Shown piece by piece: positions 1-4,805 of a DNA stretch of 5,885 nt. Under the pieces are notes generated by a model. The model was not told where the DNA came from, made no database searches, and saw nothing but the letters and a program-made list of their open reading frames with translations. The DNA is from Clostridia bacterium. GTDB taxonomy: Bacteria; Bacillota; DULZ01. The translations under genes and the position numbers were made by a program. The DNA is taken from contig JAAYOX010000215.1 in assembly GCA_012520135.1 (NCBI GenBank), positions 1-5,885 of the forward strand, read 5' to 3'. Every line of letters begins with the position of its first letter. The stretch's first letter is position 1.

Positions 1-2
1 AA

Positions 3-1043
3 ATCGTAGCCGGCAGCCGGGACTATTTGGTCAAATACCAACCGGCAATCAAAAATAAATTGATTAAATCCGTCTGGACGGGACCCGGCAAGATGAACCT
101 GATTCACGGTCTGACCCGTTTTTATCAAAAATCCGGTTTGAGAGAACTGGCCCGCAAAACAGGTCTAATCAAAGGGGTAGCCGGGGAACTGGCTCCTGCT
201 GAGCAATTGTTAAACGATGTACCGTCCACAACAGCTTTTAAAGCTTTATCCTTTAAACAGGAAATCCGGGGACCGCAAAAATATAAAATAGGGTATTTTT
301 TGGGCTGTGCCACCAATCTCTACGGAGCGGCCACCGCCTCCGCCCTGGTGAAAGTCTTAAACCGCCATGGTTGTGAGGTAATTATTCCCCAAGATCTTAA
401 GTGCTGCGGTCTGCCCCAGTACGCCAACAGCCATATGGAGCAAGCCAAAGAAATGGCCCGGTACAACATCAAAGCGATGACGGCTCTGCCGGTCGACTAT
501 ATTGTCACCGACTGCGCCTCCTGCAGTTCCACCCTGAAGGGGAGCCTTTACCGGAATTGGGAAGACCCGGAAATGCAGCAATTAGCTGCTCAGTTTTTGG
601 CCAAGGTATATGATATTAACGCCTTTTTGAGCCACAAACTGGAATTGATTGAACCGCAGGGAAAACTGGAGCCAATTAAGGTTACCTACCACGATCCTTG
701 CCACCTGGCCCGTTCCCAGAAAATTAAAGAGGAACCCCGCCGGATACTCTCCGCCATTCCCGGAGTGGAATTAGTGGAAATGGCAGTTCAGGATCAATGT
801 TGCGGGGGAGCAGGTACTTTTAGCTTCTTTAACTACGACCTGTCTATGAAAATTTTGGACCGGAAAATGACGCTGGTGAAAAATACCGGTGCACGCATCA
901 TCGCAACCTCTTGCCCCGCCTGCGCCATGCAATTGACCTATGGACTGGAAAGAGCCGGAATTAGCGGGCGGGTGGTACATCCGGTAGAATTGTTAGAGCA
1001 ATCATACGCTAAACACACAGACGCACCTTCTCACATAGAATAA
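3..1043 (+). CDS. (Fe-S)-binding CCG-domain oxidoreductase subunit, GlcF/LutA-like, 5' end outside window
   Basis: The reading frame is open from the window edge (first full codon at 3), so the gene starts upstream; the TTG at 27 is just an internal leucine codon. The visible 346 residues carry two cysteine-rich CCG (DUF224) domains. The first has C102-x31-C134-C135-G, then C171-x2-C174. The second has C233-x32-C266-C267-G, then C304-x2-C307. This pattern is typical of the iron-sulfur subunit of glycolate or D-lactate dehydrogenases (GlcF, LutA) and of HdrB-like proteins, where the cysteines bind an Fe-S cluster and electrons pass from a flavin partner to the respiratory chain or another carrier. 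Relatives of about 420-450 residues begin with two 4Fe-4S ferredoxin motifs; these would lie in the missing 80-100 residues. An FAD-linked oxidase (GlcD-like) gene is expected upstream but cannot be seen. The substrate cannot be told from this piece. The family call is secure; the exact enzyme is not. Confidence 0.9.
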   Translation: MVAGSRDYLVKYQPAIKNKLIKSVWTGPGKMNLIHGLTRFYQKSGLRELARKTGLIKGVAGELAPAEQLLNDVPSTTAFKALSFKQEIRGPQKYKIGYFLGCATNLYGAATASALVKVLNRHGCEVIIPQDLKCCGLPQYANSHMEQAKEMARYNIKAMTALPVDYIVTDCASCSSTLKGSLYRNWEDPEMQQLAAQFLAKVYDINAFLSHKLELIEPQGKLEPIKVTYHDPCHLARSQKIKEEPRRILSAIPGVELVEMAVQDQCCGGAGTFSFFNYDLSMKILDRKMTLVKNTGARIIATSCPACAMQLTYGLERAGISGRVVHPVELLEQSYAKHTDAPSHIE

Positions 1044-1057
1044 GATAGTTAATATTG

Positions 1058-1064
1058 AGGAGGT
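1058..1064 (+). promoter_or_regulatory. Ribosome binding site of the coiled-coil gene
   Basis: AGGAGGT lies 9 nt before the ATG at 1074 and fixes that start. The 30-nt gap after the preceding stop leaves little room for a separate promoter, so co-transcription with the iron-sulfur gene is likely. Confidence 0.85.
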
Positions 1065-1073
1065 GGGTAAGAC

Positions 1074-1559
1074 ATGGAACCATATAACCTCTCCAGGAAG
1101 CAAAGGCATTTGCATCGTGGGGACCGGCAGCTGCGAAGCCTGGAAAAGGAACAACTGAGGGCGTTTAGGGACATCAAAGGCACTCTGGAAATAGCCAAAA
1201 AGAGACTGGAAAAACGTAGGGAATGGTTGCGGGGATTGGAAGAAGCCTTGCAGGAAGAAGAGATGGCTTTGAAAGAACTCCAAGAGGAGTTTGTCAGTCT
1301 GGTAGATGAAGCCGTTTATCAGGTAACCCAAACCAGAATTCGCATTGAAAATAATATTACCGCTGCCGAACAGGAGTTGGAGGAGACGGAAAGTCAATTG
1401 AATGCATTGGCCAATGAAGAGCCGGAATTACCGGAGGTAGATCCCCCGGATGTGAAAGTGTACGTCCAACCTTTAGACGAACAAGAGGACTATATGCAGT
1501 CGACATCGGATTACCAAGCCCGGGTACAATGGTATTACCCGGCCCAAAGCAAAGGCTGA
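1074..1559 (+). CDS. Hypothetical coiled-coil protein with C-terminal WYY tail
   Basis: I do not recognise a named family. The 161-residue protein starts at an ATG behind a strong AGGAGGT site. Residues about 15-113 are rich in Glu, Lys, Arg, Gln and Leu with heptad-like spacing, suggesting a long coiled coil. There is a possible break near residues 73-90, giving a helical hairpin. A Pro/Glu/Asp-rich linker (about 114-137) follows, then a short aromatic tail containing V-x-W-Y-Y about 10 residues before the end. There is no signal peptide or membrane segment, so it is probably cytoplasmic. It sits 30 nt after the iron-sulfur subunit gene, probably in the same transcript, but nothing in its sequence suggests redox chemistry. 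The same V-x-W-Y-Y tail ends the acidic protein encoded at 2688-3131 on the other strand, which hints at a shared partner or process, perhaps sporulation. That link is inference. Confidence 0.8.
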   Translation: MEPYNLSRKQRHLHRGDRQLRSLEKEQLRAFRDIKGTLEIAKKRLEKRREWLRGLEEALQEEEMALKELQEEFVSLVDEAVYQVTQTRIRIENNITAAEQELEETESQLNALANEEPELPEVDPPDVKVYVQPLDEQEDYMQSTSDYQARVQWYYPAQSKG

Positions 1560-1568
1560 TCATCAGTT

Positions 1569-1590
1569 AAGCTCCCATGAAAGGGAGCTT
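1569..1590. repeat. 22-nt hairpin repeat, copy 1
   Basis: An 8-bp perfect stem, AAGCTCCC / GGGAGCTT, encloses the 6-nt loop ATGAAA. It starts 10 nt after the stop of the coiled-coil gene, where a terminator would be expected, but no T-run follows (CAGACTG), so termination would be weak. Two near-identical copies lie at 1803 and 1934, which marks it as a repeat family and not a one-off terminator. Confidence 0.8.
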
Positions 1591-1608
1591 CAGACTGTCG
1601 ACAACAAA

Positions 1609-1781
1609 CTAACCGGTGTTAATCGAAGGGCTGAATTGGAGCCAAAATCAAAAGAGCGAAGGAGCTGAGGGAGAATGCCGACGGCATGAGCACCCGCAGG
1701 GTGCGATTTCGGAGGCATCCGAAGCGACTGAGCTCATCCCCAAACCGGGCTCCTCTGAAGCCCAGGATTAACACCGGTTAG
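1609..1781. repeat. 173-bp structured fold-back element (candidate ncRNA or non-autonomous mobile element)
   Basis: The ends form a perfect 16-bp inverted repeat (1609-1624, CTAACCGGTGTTAATC, with 1766-1781). Inside it, pairings nest in order: GGGCT 1628-1632 with AGCCC 1759-1763, GGAGCC 1638-1643 with GGCTCC 1748-1753, and GAGCT 1662-1666 with AGCTC 1731-1735. The core holds three tandem hairpins separated by only 2-3 nt: 1675-1687 (ATGCC/GGCAT), 1690-1704 (GCACCC/GGGTGC) and 1708-1723 (TTCGGA/TCCGAA, loop GGCA). No start-bearing open frame of useful length is inside. This much nested pairing is unlikely by chance and suggests a folded RNA or a single-stranded-DNA substrate. A TA next to each end could be a target duplication, giving a MITE reading. 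It could also be a stand-alone mobile-element RNA (for example HEARO/IscB omega-RNA-like). Neither reading is proven; both strands fold almost equally. Confidence 0.7.
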
Positions 1782-1802
1782 GAAGATGTATACTGTCAGC
1801 AA

Positions 1803-1824
1803 AAGCTCCTATATCCGGGAGCTT
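1803..1824. repeat. 22-nt hairpin repeat, copy 2 (terminator-like on + strand)
   Basis: AAGCTCCT / GGGAGCTT pairs over 8 positions, one being a T-G wobble, with a 6-nt loop ATATCC. It is followed by TTCTTCTTC, the most terminator-like tail of the three copies, so it may stop + strand transcripts from the coiled-coil gene after they pass through the 173-bp element. Confidence 0.75.
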
Positions 1825-1844
1825 TCTTCTTCATTAGACAGAGT

Positions 1845-1912
1845 AAGGCTGTAATGTTTTGCGAAACGGGCGTTGTGCCCCTACGCCGTAGCGAAGCAAA
1901 CATTACAGCCTT
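1845..1912. repeat. 68-bp palindromic element (REP/MITE-like)
   Basis: A perfect 15-bp inverted repeat (1845-1859 with 1898-1912; arms contain GGCTGTAATGTTT) continues by a GC/GC pair after one bulged T. The centre contains GGGC/GCCC (1868-1880, loop GTTGT) and CTAC/GTAG (1881-1891), giving a two-hairpin head on a long stem. It has no coding content. Such G+C-headed palindromes are typical of dispersed intergenic repeats. It has no sequence similarity to the 173-bp element beyond general architecture. Confidence 0.7.
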
Positions 1913-1933
1913 TCGCCGGTTAGCCATAAGCAG

Positions 1934-1955
1934 AAGCTCCCATGACCGGGAGCTT
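1934..1955. repeat. 22-nt hairpin repeat, copy 3
   Basis: The stem AAGCTCCC / GGGAGCTT is identical to copy 1, with loop ATGACC. It lies about 40 nt past the stop of the minus-strand SPOCS gene. Read on that strand it is followed by CTGCTTATGG, not a T-run, so it is a poor classical terminator even though its place fits one. Confidence 0.75.
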
Positions 1956-1996
1956 AAAGGAATAAATGTAATAATGGAAATGAACTTAGGGGTTGA

Positions 1997-2563
1997 TTAG
2001 GGCCATTCCGGCCGGACGGGGGTTTGGGCCTGCCTTGCTACTTTAGCTACCACCTGAACCACCGTTTTCTCCAATAGAGCCCCGAAGGAACCATCATTCT
2101 GGATGTCTCTTTCCTCTTCTTTGGCGCCTTCTACCTTTGCCTCCTCAATGATGCAGATATCTCCTTCCCTGGCACCGTCAACTTCAATAAACATGGCGAA
2201 GGGGGCATTTACACAGGCAGCTTTTACATCTGAGGACCGGACACGGCAGCCCAGATTGGCATCGCAACCATCCTTATTATGATTGGGTCTCCGGTGGTTA
2301 TTATTATTATTGCCGGCACCACCTACTGCTCCACAATCCGGCAGATACAGGATGATTTTCCGCAGTTCGCCATTGATGATCACTTTGTTACTGATGGCCT
2401 TACAACTGGTTACCTCCACTTCCCGGATAATATCCACAATCCGCTGTGCCGAAGGCCTTAAAGGTATTTCGGTCACAACTAATACCTGGGACTCGCCAAT
2501 ACCCACTTCGATGGGACTGACGATTTTAACCGGCTTTTTGGGATGATGCATAACTTCCGTCAC
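1997..2563 (-). CDS. SPOCS (DUF3794) domain protein, probable sporulation/spore-coat protein
   Basis: The 188-residue protein has a SPOCS/DUF3794 pattern. An E-I-P-x-R-P-S-A-x-R-I-V-D-I segment (about 33-45) leads into beta-rich K-V-I-I-N-G-E-L (60-67) and I-L-Y-L-P (71-75). The second half, with APFAMFIEVDGAREGD (about 120-135), is separated by an unusual linker (77-107) holding five consecutive Asn, His/Asn residues and two Cys. SPOCS occurs in SipL, the clostridial SpoIVA partner needed for coat assembly; this protein lacks SipL's C-terminal LysM and is much shorter, so it is a relative, not SipL itself. The GTG at 2563 is chosen because AAAGGAG (2580-2574) precedes it by 10 nt; the longer TTG frame from 2596 would place this site inside the gene. 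It lies 124 nt downstream of the acidic-protein gene on the same strand. Mother-cell expression during sporulation is inferred from the family. Confidence 0.8.
   Translation of the reverse strand: MTEVMHHPKKPVKIVSPIEVGIGESQVLVVTEIPLRPSAQRIVDIIREVEVTSCKAISNKVIINGELRKIILYLPDCGAVGGAGNNNNNHRRPNHNKDGCDANLGCRVRSSDVKAACVNAPFAMFIEVDGAREGDICIIEEAKVEGAKEEERDIQNDGSFGALLEKTVVQVVAKVARQAQTPVRPEWP
2298..2311. repeat. TTA trinucleotide microsatellite inside the SPOCS gene
   Basis: About four and a half TTA units on the + strand read as AAT on the coding strand and form most of the five-Asn run in the linker of the SPOCS protein. Such tracts can change length in whole codons without breaking the frame. Confidence 0.75.
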
Positions 2564-2630
2564 GACAATTACACTCCTTTCGTTATGTTCCAACAATTCA
2601 CTACCTAGCGGTGTGCACTCGGTACTAATC

Positions 2631-2639
2631 TATACTATG
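2631..2639 (-). promoter_or_regulatory. Possible sigma-K-like -10 element upstream of the SPOCS gene
   Basis: On the minus strand CATAGTATA matches the late mother-cell sigma-K -10 pattern CATANNNTA. It would give a leader of roughly 45 nt before the AAAGGAG site. A convincing -35 (AC about 16 nt upstream) is not evident. A TTGACC at 2650-2645 could instead be a sigma-A -35, but its -10 partner is poor. Tentative. Confidence 0.25.
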
Positions 2640-2687
2640 TGGATGGTCAACTTTTTGCTATTGCCGGCAGTTAAATTAGTGGAACTC

Positions 2688-3131
2688 CTAGCCCTTCATT
2701 AAAGAGCCGTTAGGCCAATAATACCAAGTTACTACCTGGTCATCCTCCCCATCATCGTCTTGATAATGCTGAAGTTCTAGTTCTTCAGCTTCCTCAGTAG
2801 TTACTTGTTCCAATTCTTCAACTTCCCCATCCTCATTGGCCTCCTCTGTAGCCATGGTATTATCCACCAATTCAACTGTCTCATCACCTTCACGGCTATC
2901 CACCTGTTGCTCCTCAGCCAAGATTTGAGACAAGTCGACCACTTGATCATCAGTCAAAACCTCTGCTTCCTGGTAATCCTCCTGGTTTCTTTCGGACACC
3001 GATTCCGCCTCCCTTTGCTGCGTAACATCATCTGAGGATAGGTTCAAGACGTCCAACAGTATTTCCAGCTCACCGTCTTCCACTAAACAAGCTTTACCAT
3101 TAACCCATTTCTGCTGTAGCACCCGATGCAT
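2688..3131 (-). CDS. Hypothetical highly acidic protein with C-terminal WYY tail
   Basis: I do not recognise a family. The 147-residue protein has a short N-terminal region with some basic residues (about 1-20, including a lone Cys). A long Glu/Asp/Gln/Val-rich stretch (about 33-130), probably extended or loosely helical, follows, and the protein ends with V-V-T-W-Y-Y-W-P and a terminal K-G. The tail resembles that of the coiled-coil protein at 1074-1559. The ATG at 3131 is preferred over the TTG just before it because the GAGGTGAGG stretch (3144-3136) lies at normal distance. No signal peptide or membrane helix is seen. It sits upstream of, and on the same strand as, the SPOCS gene, so a sporulation role is possible but unproven. 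The strong negative charge could serve cation binding or binding of a basic partner. Confidence 0.75.
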   Translation of the reverse strand: MHRVLQQKWVNGKACLVEDGELEILLDVLNLSSDDVTQQREAESVSERNQEDYQEAEVLTDDQVVDLSQILAEEQQVDSREGDETVELVDNTMATEEANEDGEVEELEQVTTEEAEELELQHYQDDDGEDDQVVTWYYWPNGSLMKG

Positions 3132-3296
3132 CAAACCTCACCTCAGCTCCTGCGAAAGTTAATTCATCTTATGAAAGAATTGGTCAAAGGGATACAAGAT
3201 AGGGATTTGTCTTAAATTTTTGCATAATCATTATATTTTTGGCCTATTATTGGCACACTAGTAGTACAAACCAATACATAAAATGGAGGGAAAAGA
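3132..3296. promoter_or_regulatory. Divergent intergenic region expected to hold two promoters
   Basis: This 165-nt AT-rich spacer separates the acidic gene (leftward) from the small CxxC gene (rightward), so both promoters should be here. On the + strand TTGTCT (3207) with TATATT (3232), and TTGCAT (3220) with TATTAT (3245), are the best sigma-A-like pairs, both with a long 19-nt spacer. On the minus strand TTGACC (3186-3181) is followed by CATAAGAT, a sigma-E-like -10, but at a poor distance. None is convincing. Confidence 0.3.
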
Positions 3297-3455
3297 ATGG
3301 AATGCAGGATTTGCGGCAAACCGGTTCACCATTCGGGAGTAGGTTCGCCCTTGTATTGTTCCGATTGTAACGCCCAAATAGCCTTAGCAGCGGAACGGCT
3401 GACCAAGAAAAATTCCCGCAGGCGAAACATTGCCTCTATGCCGGAACCTTTTTAA
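3297..3455 (+). CDS. 52-residue two-CxxC zinc-ribbon-like small protein
   Basis: The ATG at 3297 is preceded by GGAGGG (3285-3290) at 6 nt spacing and opens a 52-codon frame ending in TAA. The protein has C3-x2-C6-G-K-P near the start and C21-x2-C24 after a 14-residue spacer, the four-cysteine arrangement of a small zinc ribbon. A basic C-terminal half (K37, K38, R41-R43) could contact nucleic acid. I do not recognise a named family. It is a single-gene unit: divergent from the acidic gene and closed by a strong terminator 17 nt after its stop. The good Shine-Dalgarno, paired CxxC motifs and terminator together argue that it is real despite its size. A role in regulation or ribosome/RNA binding is possible but not shown. 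Confidence 0.7.
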   Translation: MECRICGKPVHHSGVGSPLYCSDCNAQIALAAERLTKKNSRRRNIASMPEPF

Positions 3456-3472
3456 TTTCAGGCACTAACCAA

Positions 3473-3511
3473 AAAATCCCCGGGGAAACAATCCGTTTCA
3501 CCGGGGATTTT
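3473..3511. terminator. Strong bidirectional intrinsic terminator
   Basis: AAAATCCCCGG (3473-3483) pairs perfectly with CCGGGGATTTT (3501-3511), and after one mismatch GAAAC (3485-3489) pairs with GTTTC (3495-3499) around the loop AATCC. T-runs flank both sides: four on the + strand and six on the minus strand. It sits between the stop of the small CxxC gene (3455) and the stop of the DUF3006 gene (3513, 1 nt from the stem), so it serves both convergent units. Confidence 0.93.
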
Positions 3512-3512
3512 G

Positions 3513-3770
3513 CTAGTTCTCAAACAATTCATCCATTAATTTGTTAATTTTATTACGACGCTCAGCGGTGTCCTCTTTTTCTACCTTGGCCTCCAGGGAA
3601 ATCACATCTCCTTCTTTTGCTGTAACGGGCAGAACAGCTCTTGGCAAGTTATAAGTTTTTCCCTGATATTCCAACACCACCGTTTCTCCTTCGAACCGGT
3701 CAATAATCATCTTCATCTTCGACCACTCCATTATCTCTATACCGTACCCTCCCGGACGGTAATCAATCAT
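3513..3770 (-). CDS. DUF3006 domain protein, coupled to the MBL-fold hydrolase
   Basis: The 85-residue protein contains the DUF3006 pattern: M-I-I-D-R-F-E-G-E (about 21-29), V-V-L-E-Y, a P-R-x-x-L-P segment (about 44-49), K-E-G-D-V-I (about 53-58) and a C-terminal helix ending N-K-L-M-D-E-L. The family is a small beta-rich domain of unknown biochemical role that is very often encoded beside ComEC-like metallo-beta-lactamase proteins, as here. The ATG at 3770 is one nt after the upstream stop (TGA-A-ATG), with GGAGG (3780-3776) inside the end of the hydrolase gene, so translation is probably coupled. A later ATG at 3716, with GGAG 9 nt before it, matches where most family members begin and is a real alternative (67 residues). 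The gene ends 1 nt before the terminator stem and is last in its transcript. Confidence 0.87.
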   Translation of the reverse strand: MIDYRPGGYGIEIMEWSKMKMIIDRFEGETVVLEYQGKTYNLPRAVLPVTAKEGDVISLEAKVEKEDTAERRNKINKLMDELFEN

Positions 3771-3771
3771 T

Positions 3772-4782
3772 TCAACCTCCACTCAAATAATCAGCTTCGG
3801 TGAGAATACTGATAATACCTTGCTCATTGCCGGTGATTACGATACTGCCTTGTAAATCGGTTCTGAATATCTCTATTCCGGCTAAAAACAACCGCTCCAT
3901 CACTTCTTCGTGAGGATGTCCGTAAGAATTATCTCTGCCGGCAGAAATCACGGCAACACCGGGGCTGACCGCTGCCAAAAACTCCTGAGTGGTAGATGTA
4001 TTGCTGCCGTGATGACCTACCTTTAGGACTTCCGCCTTTAGATTTTCACCGGCGGCCAGCATTTCCTTTTCCGATGCTTCTTCTGCATCGCCGGTAAACA
4101 GATAAGCAACTTGACCATGAGTGAGCTTTAATACCGCACTATAATCATTAAGATTATCGTAATCATTATTACGGGGAGCGACAAACACGGCCTCAAATCC
4201 GCCTCCTGTTTCGATTGCCACCCCTGCCTTGGCGGCTGTAATCTTAAGACCTTTCTTTTTAATTGTTTCCAATAACTCCTCGAAAGTTTTGGTATTATGA
4301 GCTACCTGGGGCATATAAATTTTGCCGATTGGAAACTCATCCACAATCCCAATCAGGCCCCCAATATGGTCGGCGTGGGGATGAGTAGCAATCAGGTAAT
4401 CAATCCTGTCAATATACTGATCCTCCAGGTATTCTTTCAACACATTGAAAGCAGACCTTTCTCCACCGTCAATTAACATGGTCTCTCCGGAAGGAAGTTC
4501 CAGCAGACAAGCGTCTCCTTGTCCCACATCAATGAAATGGGCGATGAGCAATCCTGCATTTGGGTCAGCGATCTCCTCATCATCCGCTTGGGAGTCCCCC
4601 GGGGCAGGTTCCTCGTAAGAGGGTTCCGTCGGTTCTGCTTCCGTGACTTCCTGTACAGGGTGAGCCTGTCCCCCAGGCGGTGCCGACCCGGCTCCCGGAT
4701 CGGTTCCGCTGCAGCCGCCTCCAAATACTAAAGCTAATATTAAGATAAGGGATAGTAATACTTTTACCTTTGTCCGGGTCAA
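3772..4782 (-). CDS. ComEC/Rec2-type MBL-fold hydrolase, secreted lipoprotein
   Basis: The 336-residue protein has a basic start, a hydrophobic stretch (about 9-20) and F-G-G-G-C with the lipobox cysteine at 24, indicating a membrane-anchored extracellular lipoprotein; the -3 residue is Gly, not the usual Leu. A Pro/Glu/Asp-rich linker (about 25-78) leads to the catalytic domain. That domain has H-F-I-D-V-G-Q-G-D (82-90), H-P-H-A-D-H (134-139, metal site), G-D-A-E (231-234), G-H-H-G-S (256-260) and G-H-P-H (288-291). These motifs match the metallo-beta-lactamase domain of the DNA-uptake protein ComEC, whose relatives include nucleases and phosphodiesterases; all metal ligands appear present. 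There are no ComEC channel helices. The TTG at 4782 is chosen because GAGGTG (4797-4792) precedes it by 9 nt; a GTG at 4794 lacks such a site. It may degrade or process extracellular nucleic acid or a phosphodiester; the substrate is unknown. Confidence 0.9.
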   Translation of the reverse strand: MTRTKVKVLLSLILILALVFGGGCSGTDPGAGSAPPGGQAHPVQEVTEAEPTEPSYEEPAPGDSQADDEEIADPNAGLLIAHFIDVGQGDACLLELPSGETMLIDGGERSAFNVLKEYLEDQYIDRIDYLIATHPHADHIGGLIGIVDEFPIGKIYMPQVAHNTKTFEELLETIKKKGLKITAAKAGVAIETGGGFEAVFVAPRNNDYDNLNDYSAVLKLTHGQVAYLFTGDAEEASEKEMLAAGENLKAEVLKVGHHGSNTSTTQEFLAAVSPGVAVISAGRDNSYGHPHEEVMERLFLAGIEIFRTDLQGSIVITGNEQGIISILTEADYLSGG

Positions 4783-4805
4783 CTTATCCAACACCTCATT
4801 CTATT

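Noticed and set aside
1002..1397. 131-codon minus-strand open frame opposite the coiled-coil gene
   Set aside because: It is a shadow of the coiled-coil gene: it overlaps its start and ribosome site, has a Phe/Leu/Gln-rich antisense composition, and lacks recognisable domains.
1569..1955. CRISPR-like array from the three regularly similar 22-nt hairpins
   Set aside because: Spacings between copies are unequal (234 and 131 nt start to start) and far too long. The spacers are themselves palindromic elements, and no cas gene is present.
2283..2546. Plus-strand 87-codon frame opposite the SPOCS gene
   Set aside because: Its composition mirrors the opposite gene, including the TTA repeat. It has no ribosome site and no family resemblance.
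2564..2596. TTG at 2596 as start of the SPOCS gene
   Set aside because: It would bury the good AAAGGAG site inside the coding region and adds 11 residues outside the domain; the GTG at 2563 has proper spacing.
3250..3266. Sigma-54-type promoter (TTGGCAC upstream of the small CxxC gene)
   Set aside because: The -12 GC element is missing at the required spacing, so only half of the signature is there.
3771..3782. GTG at 3782 as start of the DUF3006 gene
   Set aside because: The GTG overlaps the Shine-Dalgarno itself (GTGGAGG); the ATG at 3770 or 3716 is better placed.
4473..4724. 83-codon minus-strand frame inside the MBL hydrolase gene
   Set aside because: It is an out-of-frame shadow of the hydrolase, which has all catalytic motifs in the other frame.
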